In this document: piece by piece, positions 56,062 to 64,000 of the stretch
How the letters are laid out: every line of letters begins with the position of its first letter
Numbering within the stretch: the first letter of the stretch is position 1
Source: Pinus tabuliformis
Lineage: Eukaryota > Streptophyta > Pinopsida > Pinales > Pinaceae
Assembly: GCA_031772625.1 (NCBI GenBank)
Contig: CM062817.1
Location: 884,840,184-884,904,183 of the forward strand
Length of the DNA: 64,000 nt
Reading direction: 5' to 3'
Notes under the pieces: model-generated
Databases searched by the model: none
What the model saw: the letters and a program-made list of their open reading frames with translations, nothing else
What the model was told of the DNA's origin: nothing
Made by a program: the position numbers and the translations under genes

Positions 56062-56545
56062 TGCTTCAGGAAATGGAATTGGTGTTGTTTTAATGCAAGA
56101 TGAAAGACCCATTGCTTTCAAAAGTCGTCCAATCAAGGGAAAGTATTTACACAAAACTATTGATGAGAAGGAAATGTTGGCAATACTACATGCACTTAAG
56201 AAATGACGACCCTACCTAATGGGAATACACTTCAAGGTAAAAACGGATCATGATAGTCTTAAATACCTTTTAGAACAAAGATTATCATCTGAGGAGAAAC
56301 AAAAATGGGTCACAAAGATGTTGGGTTATGACTTTGAAATCATCTACAAAAAAGGGAAGCAAAATGTTGTGGTAGATGCACTCTCAAGAAAGGATGAGGA
56401 TGTGGAAGCATTGTTGTGTGTCATTTCTATTATCCAACCAGATTGGATAAATGAAGCAAGGGAGGAATGGAAGAATGACAAAGAAGTGTGGGCACTCATT
56501 CGAAAGCTACAACAAGATCTCAGTACATCTAATACATTTAGCTAG
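56040..56545 (+). pseudogene. Chromovirus RNase H
   Basis: [19 protein letters not shown] (Asp), TIDEKEMLAILHALKK (Glu) and FKVKTDHDSLKYLLEQRLSS (Asp) are all present. One stop (TGG to TGA) follows ALKK. The domain ends at KKGKQNVVVDALSRK, the usual boundary with integrase. Confidence 0.92.
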
Positions 56546-57640
56546 AAAAATGATTCGTTATGGTACAAAGATCGCTTATACCTATGTAAGAATTCCCAAA
56601 TCAAACAAAAGATTCTTATGTAATTGCACACTTCTCCTTTAGGAGGGCACTCAATATTTTTAAAAACTTACCACAGGGTTAAGAAGGAATTTTTTGGGAT
56701 TGCCTTAAATCGGGTATTCAAAAGTTTGTGGCAGAATGTTTGGTTTGCCAACAAAATAAACTTGAAACAATGAAGACCCTAGGTCTATTACAACCTGTAT
56801 CCATTCGAAGCCAACATTGGGAGGAGTTTTCAATGGATTTTATCATAGGTTTACCCAAGTCCGAAGGAAAGAGTGTCATCATGGTGGTAGTTGACAGACT
56901 TACCAAGCATGCACACTTTTGTGCATTATCGCATCCATTTAAAGCCAGTACAGTTTCTACTGCATTTATGGAAACAATTCAAAAGCTACATGGAAACCCA
57001 AAGATTATTATAAGCGACAGAGATCCCATTTTCACTGGAAAGTTTTGGACAAAATTATTTTCTTGTCTTGGTACTCAGTTAGCTCATAGCTCATCTTATC
57101 ATCCTCAATCTGATGGGCAAACTGAGATAGTAAACAAATGTTTCGAAGGATATCTTCGTTGCTTTGTATATGATAAACAAGCACAATGGATCAAATGGTT
57201 GCCTCTGGCTAAATGGTGGTATAACATTTCAATCCATACTACAGCAAAAATGACCCCATTTATGGCACCTTATGGATATCATCCACCATCCATCACATCA
57301 TATTTAAGAGAAAATTCTAGGGTTCAAGCAGTGGAACATCACATCAAGCATCAACAACAAGTTATCCAACTCTTAAAGGATAACCTCACGTTGGTGCAGA
57401 ATAGAATGAAACAACAGGCAAATCAACATCGCAACGAAAGAAGTTTTGATGTAGGTGACTGGGTATTCCTACAGCTACAACCATATAAACAAATGTACCT
57501 CAAGCAAGATAAGAAGGATAATAAATTATCATGAAAGTATTATGGTCCATACAGAGTGTTGCAAAAGATTGTTACTATGGCATAAAAATTGGAGCTTCTT
57601 GCAGCTTCCCATGTGTACCCAATTTTCCATGTTTCATGTT
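56546..57640 (+). pseudogene. Chromovirus integrase
   Basis: The N-terminal zinc region is partly decayed and ends CLVCQQNKLET. The catalytic core is intact: SMDFIIGLPKSEGKSVIMVV (Asp), IISDRDPIFTGKFW (Asp) and HPQSDGQTEIVNKCFEGYLR (Glu). The GPY/F-type region follows (FDVGDWVFLQLQPY, YGPYRVLQKI) with a TGA at 57532 and a TAA near 57582. The DDE triad is retained. Confidence 0.94.
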
Positions 57641-57659
57641 TAAAGAAGTTTATAGGTGA

Positions 57660-57870
57660 CAATCTCCCCCTTCAAACAATATTGCTAGAACTTGACGAGG
57701 AAGGAAAATTCATATTGGAACCAGAAGCAGTCACTGAAACAAGAACTCGATAGCTATGAAATCGATCAATTTCGGAGCATCTCATCAAGTGGAAGAACTT
57801 ATCCGCTGAAGATTCCACATGGGAGGATGAGAATTTTATACAGAAGCATCAAGAACTACTCAAGCATTGA
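57660..57870 (+). pseudogene. Chromodomain at the integrase C-terminus
   Basis: ILEPEAVTETRTR, two stops, then SEHLIKWKNLSAEDSTWEDE and NFIQKHQELLKH. The aromatic-rich L(I/V)KWKNL..EDSTWE core is the chromodomain signature that defines chromoviruses and is thought to steer integration to marked chromatin. Confidence 0.88.
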
Positions 57871-57884
57871 GGACAACGATTTTC

Positions 57885-57899
57885 GGAAGGAGCAGGGAA
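57885..57899 (+). other. Polypurine tract of chromovirus
   Basis: GGAAGGAGCAGGGAA directly before the 3' LTR. Confidence 0.8.
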
Positions 57900-58232
57900 T
57901 GTTAGGCCCCTATAATACTAGTGATTCCCCCATTACTATTGTCATTATATCCCTTATTGTTATTATTGTACCCCTATTATCCCCATATTGTTATTAGTAT
58001 GCCCCATAGAAACCCACTATTATTATTTTTGTGCCCTGACGTTATTATTGTTATGTCGACTTGATTATATTGTGACCCCTTAGACTCCTATATATAGAAG
58101 GGATGTTTAGTCATTTGTATCATCCAAGAATTGTTCATTTGTGTAATGTGAAGGAGGTTTCCCCCTCGAAGAGGTTGAATTCTAAGGCATTGATCTATCT
58201 TTTCTATCTTTTTGTGAGCTGGTTTCCTAACA
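57900..58232 (+). repeat. 3' LTR of chromovirus
   Basis: 333 bp, the same length as the 5' LTR, with scattered substitutions. TATA box TATATATA at 58089-58096. Confidence 0.95.
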
Positions 58233-58668
58233 GATTCAAGAAAGGAAGTGCTAACAACAATCTCTATGTGAAAGTGGATCAAGATAACCTAACTATTATC
58301 AAGGTATACGTGGATGATATAATCTTTGGAAGCAATGATGACATATTAAGTAAAGACTTTGCCACAAAAATGCAAAGTGAGTTTGAAATGTCTATGCTTG
58401 GTGAGCTGACATACTTTTTGGGGCTTCAGATTTCTCAGCAGGATAAAGGAATATTCATATATCAAACCAAGTACATCAAGGAAATGTTTAAAAAAATCTA
58501 GATAGAAGATTGCAAGCCAGTCCTTACCCCATGATAACAAGTTGCAAGTTAAGCTAAAGGATGTGGACCAAAGGTTGTATAGATCCTTGATTGGTAGTGT
58601 CCTATATGTGACAACCTCCTGGCGTGATGTGATGCAGGCAGTTGGACAAGTAGCACCAAAATAATTCT
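58233..58668 (+). pseudogene. Sirevirus-like RT, C-terminal part
   Basis: Resumes the RT cut at 52332: FKKGSANNNLYVKVDQDNL, then the intact VYVDDIIFGSNDD box and LTYFLGLQISQQDKGIFIYQ. Stops and frame shifts begin at about 58500. Confidence 0.92.
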
Positions 58669-59184
58669 TTGAAATATGGTCTATGGTATCCCAAAGGAAA
58701 TGATCTGGTTATCCAAGCTTATACAAATGTTGATTGGGAAGGAAGTGTTGATGGTCGTAAGAGTACCAATGGAGTATCATTCTATCTAGATGGTTGTCTT
58801 GTTTCATGGTTAGGTAAAAATAAGTCTTCAATCTCGTTATCCACAGCAAAAGCAAAATATATTGCGGCAGCAATGTGTTATACACAAGTTCTCTAAATGA
58901 AGAAAACTTTGCAAGATATTCAAGTCAAGCTTGGTGAGCTTATTCCCATCTTTTGCGATAACACCAATGCCATCAATAGCTCCAAGGATCCTGTGATGCA
59001 TTCCAAAATGAAGCACATTCTGATTAAATATCATTTCATTAGAGATCAGGTCGCCGAAAGGAATATCAAGCTTGAATATGTTGGCACAAAAGAACAAATT
59101 GCTGACATCTTTACCAAACCATTAACTTGTGAAGCATTTGAGTATCTTCGCCAAAAGCTTGGGATTCTCCCAAGTATTCATTAG
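58669..59184 (+). pseudogene. Sirevirus-like RNase H
   Basis: KYGLWYPKGNDLVIQAYTNV, then DWEGSVDGRKSTNGVSFYL and SLSTAKAKYIAA (the usual TEAEY is AKAKY, so the catalytic Glu is Lys). After a stop at about 58894 come IFCDNTNAINSSKDPV and KEQIADIFTKPLTCEAFEYL, the normal Pol end. Confidence 0.92.
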
Positions 59185-59210
59185 ACTCTTTCTCTTATCT
59201 ACTCGAGTAG

Positions 59211-59369
59211 AAAGGGGGAATGGAGGTGTGTACAGGTCCGCAGGATGGCTATTTGTCAGGGGGAGTTACCCTTTTCCATTGATGACAAAGGGGGAGATAA
59301 GGGAGTAGAAATAGGTGTCATGATCACAGGGGGAGTACTTGTGTTGCCATCAATGCCAAAGGGGGAGAT
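59211..59369 (+). repeat. Five repeated polypurine tracts
   Basis: AAAGGGGGAA (59211), CAGGGGGAGTT (59257), AAAGGGGGAGAT (59287), CAGGGGGAGTA (59327) and AAAGGGGGAGAT (59358-59369, abutting the LTR). Multiple tracts before the 3' LTR are a reported Sirevirus feature. Confidence 0.88.
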
Positions 59370-60889
59370 TGTTGATCAGTGGTTGTCATTGATGTGAACC
59401 TAAGCAACACGAGGGGCTACCCCGATCTTGCAAGGGAATCTTGACTTGACAAATCATATTATTTTATTTCAAAGATATTCTTAATGGATTCTACTCGTCG
59501 ATATGTTTCCATTGATATATGGTACGCTTCCCAGTTCTTCACGGTTTGAGAGTTATTTGTGTTTGAAGTTAGTAACCGCAGTTAGTGGGCCAAAACCCTA
59601 TAGGGTTGTGGCATGGCACTCATAATTAGTCGTGGTCATTGAATAGTAAATAATTAATAATATTTTTTTCTCCTAAAATCCCTCCAATGCTCACTTATTG
59701 AGGACCCTCTCAACTCAAGACATTCATATAGATAATTACCTTCATATCCTCCTCTTATAGGGATTTTGTGGCTTCTAATAGGTCATTGTGGAATTTTCTC
59801 TATAACTTTTTTTTTTTCTGTGAAGCTTCAGATGCTGAAATTAAAACCCATTTGAGCCACAATCTTGATTAACCTCGTGACAAAATTTCAGATCTTGGTT
59901 CGCTATATTTTCAGATATATGATCTGAGGAAGTTAGGGTTTTTGTAGGATCCTGAATTCCATGTCAAACAAGTGACGTTAGGAAAATATTCATAACTTTA
60001 TCTCTGAGTATTGGATTCAAATTTCACAAATAGTCACAGAAACAGTACAAACTGCAGTTTGTGGAGTAGAATTTTCAGGGCTGAAGGTTGCAACAATGGC
60101 ACGTGGCAATTCGTACAAGTTCGCTCTACTGAACTGGGCTATAATTAGGTCATCGTGGGAGATTGTGCATAACTCTTTCCTGAAGAATACAATGTTGATC
60201 AGACCTTTGTGGTTGCAAAGAGGACTCAAAGAGCTACCACAGGACAAAATTTCAGACCCTGGAGATCCAAAATTACACAGATACAACAGACTCAATATCG
60301 AGCTCCTAGAAGGCAAGAAAGAACATGTATTCAAGGATCACTCCAGTAAGGACCACACATCAACGGTCAAGGGTAAGTCTCCTATAGCAAGGTATGTATG
60401 ATTAAGTGTTTACATTTGAATTTTGAGTATCATCACTGACATATTTTTTTGTAGGGCAATGTAAGTATATACAAGGTCTTGGTTATATCTCTATGTCTCT
60501 ATATGTCACAGTTAGTTTTGATACCACATTTCGGATGTCCTATTCTTGATACTACACATTTGATGCTACACCAAGTCTGTGAAACCTATATGATGTTGTA
60601 AGTTCATGTTACTTGTCTTGTCATAGTTGATAGAACTGTCTCTGTTGTTGTACTTAGAACTTGGTTCAGCACAAGTTTAGGGTATATATATATATATAGG
60701 TTAGTTTTGGATATAGTCTTGCATAGAGTCCAGGCCTATATCAAGAGTGGGGGTCTTTGTCTACTGCTGCAACAAGTCAACAAGAAAAGTGACAAGAAAA
60801 TTTCAGGTACACATTGTAATTTTAATTTGTATTTATTCATTATTGTGCACTTACATGTGTTTTGCAGGTAGAGGTAAGTTGAAGGGTAT
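59370..60889 (+). repeat. 3' LTR of Sirevirus-like element, cut by C3
   Basis: TGTTGATCAGTGG onward, matching 46178-47715. It breaks at GAAGGGTAT where the C-type LTR starts. Confidence 0.9.
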
Positions 60890-61984
60890 TGTTGTGGGGA
60901 AAAATGCCTATGCAGGACGATCCTATCCACCTAAGGTGTGACAGTGCCTTAGCAACAAACGGATACAGCTATTCTGGTTTCTTCCTTTATGAAATATGAA
61001 AGAGGGGAGATCAATAGACTTACCGTTGTCTTCCGTTTGTCCCTCGATCTAGATCCTCTTCTCTTTGGGTGTTCACAGCTACTTGCCTCCTCGCTCGTCC
61101 AAGAGAACAGCTACTTGATTCCCGCGAGATCACAAGAGAACAGCTACCTGTGACAAGAGAACAGTTACTTGCGACAAGAGAAGAACACAACACAAAGGCA
61201 GATATTCATATTCATAAATGATTCAGGATTAGAAGTAAATCAAATACACTAATGCAATTATACAAAATACACCAGTATATAGGAGAGAACCAAGATAGCT
61301 TTATTGATAAATAACAAGGTTCAGGAAGAGATACAACCCAGAGGGCTCCAATCTAGCATCTCCTTCCCAGCAGAATGGAATTCCTATCTTCACCACCCTT
61401 CAAAGCATTAAGCACCCAATGATTCCAGTCTCAAACCAACAGCAATTCTTTGCAATAACAAAATTCCAGCCTCTAGATCTCATGGAGGAGAGATCTATAT
61501 ATAGTTATTTTGGAGAGAGGATGAGTCAGCTTGAGATCTGACTAGTGTCCTCTCCCTCTCTCAGTTCTTGAGTCCACTTGGAGGTTCTTGCTTCCACTTG
61601 GAGATTTGGAACCTCTTACTCATCACCAGTCGAATTCCCTGAGGCAAGTGTCATTTTGGAAGCTTCCTGAGCATTGACACCTTGAGGAATGAGTCTGCCA
61701 CTTGTCCAAACTCACTCAGCGCAGGTGGCTAGTGTTGGAGTTGACATTCAATGCAGGTAGACAGTGGAGCCACTGACATTCAGTGCAGATGGTCAATGGA
61801 GCAGTTGACATGATCCTGAATTGACTTGTTTTTGAGCAGTTTCAGGTGGAGAACTTCTGTGAATTGCTGTGGTTTGTTAGCCTTGTTCCTCTAGGGGTAG
61901 GAACAACATGTTTAGGGACTTTGGATCCCTTAGATTATGGACATTTCATGCTCAATGCTGTAAGGCACAAAAATGTCTATAACA
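60890..61984 (-). repeat. 3' LTR of C3
   Basis: 1,095 bp; on the - strand TGTTATAGAC to CCCCACAACA. It is diverged from the element C LTRs and carries a ~135-bp module at 61060-61195 that element C holds in its interior. The TATA box is near 61495. Confidence 0.92.
61060..61195 (-). repeat. Four CTTG...CAAG tandem units in the C3 LTR
   Basis: On the - strand each unit has CTTG, a variable spacer (e.g. TCG), then CAAG (or CAGG) and a TAGCTGT tail. The block is bounded by GTGTTCTTCTCTTGTCGCAA and AGCTGTGAACACCCAAAGA, both found at the ends of 25534-25690 in element C. Confidence 0.8.
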
Positions 61985-61997
61985 GTTGCCCCCTAAA
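61985..61997 (-). other. Polypurine tract of C3
   Basis: TTTAGGGGGCAAC on the - strand, the same as in element C. Confidence 0.85.
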
Positions 61998-64000
61998 GTA
62001 TGAGGCCGTTTATCGGGTGAAATGCTTTATCCAGGAGGGTCCGAAGTTCATCCATTTGCTGGGAGGAGACCTGTAATAAGATACAATACAATACATTATG
62101 ATTCATACTGCTTTCATGATCTAGCTGAGGCGGGCATTCCCATGCTCAGCTTTATAAATTCATTTTTGTACATAGAACAGACGATCGTCTGATGGTAGAC
62201 TGATAATTTTGGCGAAATTATCATCCTTTGAGTAGGATGATCATCTGCTGCAATGATGTACATGTCAAATGTCTTTATCTTTCCTGAATATATATCGCAG
62301 CACGGATGGATGAAACTAGATCCGGGGTCTTCAAACTCGTTCGATCTTCACTCTAAGTACAAGTCGATCCATGTGAAAATTGCACTGAAGTCGAACATGG
62401 AAAGACATCGCTTGATTACCGGTCAATGATGTAAACCGTTAACAAGCGCGAGAGGAATCACCGATAATGATAATGACCCTCAAGGTACTGCAGTACAATT
62501 CACGTGGTGTGAATAAAGGACTTGGCGTCGAACACCACGCGAAATCTTCTGGTCGAAGTTCATTGATGTATACCTGTCGCCGAAAGTGAGAAACTTGCCA
62601 TTGAGGCATGCAAGCTTCAAAGTACTGAAGGGGTTGTTCCTAGATCAACTTCTTGGATAATGAGCTGATGTCGACAAGAAGCGATCCATCAAAGGAGGGC
62701 CTTAATGAATCCCACATCAGTGACATGGAACGGAGCTAATGATTTTAATGGAGTTGAAAACGATCTGTGACATATGATTCAGGGTGGAGGTCATGAATGG
62801 ATGAAGGATAATGTATGGCAGTGGATGGGACCCGGTTGACTCTTTTTGAACGACTTCTCTTGAACATATGGCGACACTGATGCGATGGATCGGTAGCATT
62901 ACCCCAAGTATGGATGGTATGGCGAGACCATGGTGATGTGACCGGTGAATGAAACAACCCAACCCGATTGTGGTACGGAGGAAAAGTGTCATGTTCAAGA
63001 GCGACTTGCTACCATCAAAGTTTTCTTGATTTTCTCCCAATTTTTCCCCAGTCATTGCTGACCAGTACCTCTTTATTTTTGTCAAGCTTGAGGAGGATAA
63101 CATATGCTTGTTCTATAACCTGCCCTTCGGGCAAGCCCACCGCTATGTTTTAACGAGCCTAGCGATAGTGAAACTCGTTCTCGTCTAAAGACAAGTTTGT
63201 CGCTATTTAGTGATTTTAACGAGTCTAACGACAAGGATAACTCGGTCCTTTTCATTTTTAGAGAGTCTGAAAAGGTACATAAAGTTAACTCCAAAAGTCC
63301 TTTTTCGTCATCTAATCCCTTAAGTCCGAAAAAGTATAAAACAATACAGAAGGGATGAGTTTTCGATAGTTTTAACGAGCCGAACAAACAAGCGCTCGAT
63401 CTTTTTGTGCAATAATCCCTCAGGTCCAAAAAGATAAAAATCTAGAGGAGGGATAGCACCTTCGGTCGCTTTAACGAGCTGGAAGGCCAAAACTCGGCAA
63501 TCTTTTCATATTTTACGAGTCAGTTGAAAAGAGCTTAAAGAAGACTCGTCTTTCGAGGAACGAGTGATGAACAGGGTTAGCAGCTGATTCTAGGTACAGG
63601 TTGGAATTTTCCAATCACGGCAGTGTCACAAGGATGGCTAGGTGAAATCACTCTTCGCAGCTGTTCCTCAAAATGGGTAAACAATCATATGGAGGTGAAC
63701 GATCGGCCGACGGTGCAAACACGACCAAGGCTTTTATGGCAGATAAGGTTACATACACAACGGTCATTTACCGGAATAGGTTCATTTTTTAATGAGCTTG
63801 AATGCGCCAAAACACTGCTCAAACTTATGTTTATTTTTTAACGAGCATGAACTATGTGCTAAAACTTCTCGGATCTTGCGTTTATTTTTTAACGAGCATG
63901 AACTTTATGCTAAAACTGCTCGTTTATACCAGTCATATGATAAGAGTGTCTCATTGGAGATGCTATTTTTTATGGAGCTTCATCTCACGTAAGCTTTGCC
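61998..64000 (-). repeat. C3 structured non-coding region (hairpin arrays)
   Basis: Inverted match to element C. The stem CGCTA/TAGCG with loop TGTTTTAACGAGCC lies at 63141-63164, CTTTTTCG/CGAAAAAG near 63300-63334, ATCTTTTTG/CAAAAAGAT near 63400-63435, and ACGAGCATGAAC units at 63840-63930. One stem base changed relative to element C (TAGCGAT to TAGCGGT), replacing an A-U pair with a G-U pair. Confidence 0.85.

Larger units (their letters stand above)
52333..58232 (+). mobile_element. Ty3 chromovirus, IFG7-like, nested in the Sirevirus-like RT
   Basis: 5,900 bp with 333-bp LTRs at both ends, a primer site TTTGGTATCAGAGC, gag, protease, RT, RNase H, integrase and a C-terminal chromodomain. 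The size and LTR length agree with the pine element IFG7 as I recall it. The flanks AATTT and GATTC differ at two transition positions and may be a decayed 5-bp target duplication: removing the element restores the copia reading QQ(R/K)FKKGS. Confidence 0.94.
46178..60889 (+). mobile_element. Sirevirus-like Ty1/copia element with ~4-kb LTRs, non-autonomous
   Basis: 5' LTR 46178-50157, initiator-Met primer site, Gag, a deletion removing protease and integrase, RT, RNase H, repeated polypurine tracts, then the 3' LTR from 59370, which is cut at 60889 by a C-type element. A chromovirus at 52333-58232 interrupts the RT. Multiple polypurine tracts are a published hallmark of Sireviruses, but the lineage call is otherwise inference. 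Confidence 0.85.
60890..64000 (-). mobile_element. Element C3: third C-type element, inverted, running off the window
   Basis: On the - strand the visible part is the 3' portion of the interior, the polypurine tract and the 3' LTR. The interior mirrors 25900-27860 of element C almost throughout, including the hairpin series. The coding region and 5' LTR would lie beyond 64000. Confidence 0.92.

Overview
This window is plant nuclear DNA, most probably from a conifer, made almost entirely of nested and decayed retrotransposons. I see no convincing host gene, tRNA, rRNA or CRISPR array. The conifer call is inference. It rests on a Penelope-like element carrying a GIY-YIG endonuclease (in plants, such elements, named Dryad, are known mainly from conifers), a 5.9-kb chromovirus with 333-bp LTRs like the pine element IFG7, very long LTRs, and heavy nesting without genes.

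Layout. 1-12357: Ty1/copia element A on the + strand. It is interrupted at 2960-9452 by a Penelope-like element with ~1.45-kb inverted arms, and part of the interrupted block is tandemly duplicated with a 2,960-bp period. 12358-20638: the 3' end and 3' LTR of another element, split by Tork/Tnt1-like copia B (14036-19961, - strand), which itself carries a probable solo LTR. 20873-28925: complete element C, with 5-bp target duplication agaac, ~1.05-kb LTRs and a Gag-protease frame, but no reverse transcriptase or integrase. 28931-33865: no gene; possibly an old LTR. 33866-35717: a C2-type fragment, then the RNase H end and LTR of an A-type copia. 35725-41748: relative C2 of element C (- strand). 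41749-44818: internally deleted A-type element (- strand). 44819-46177: unassigned. 46178-60889: Sirevirus-like copia with a ~4-kb LTR, interrupted at 52333-58232 by the chromovirus. 60890-64000: a third C-type element (C3, - strand), inserted into the 3' LTR of the Sirevirus-like element and running off the window.

How the parts relate. Only the chromovirus (gag, protease, RT, RNase H, integrase, chromodomain) and copia B retain traces of a full enzyme set, and both carry stops and frameshifts. The C family must borrow RT and integrase from another element. The other copias are dead: A has replacements in the protease, integrase and RT active sites, and the Sirevirus-like copy has lost protease and integrase.

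The most unusual signal is in the C family. Its non-coding regions hold arrays of hairpins in which the loop is nearly constant and the stem differs from unit to unit yet remains self-complementary. The pattern recurs in all three C-type copies, upstream and downstream of the Gag-protease frame. Together with a membrane-like segment in the Gag N-terminus, a shortened zinc knuckle and a conserved DEGAS protease motif, this makes the C family the best candidate here for an undescribed system.
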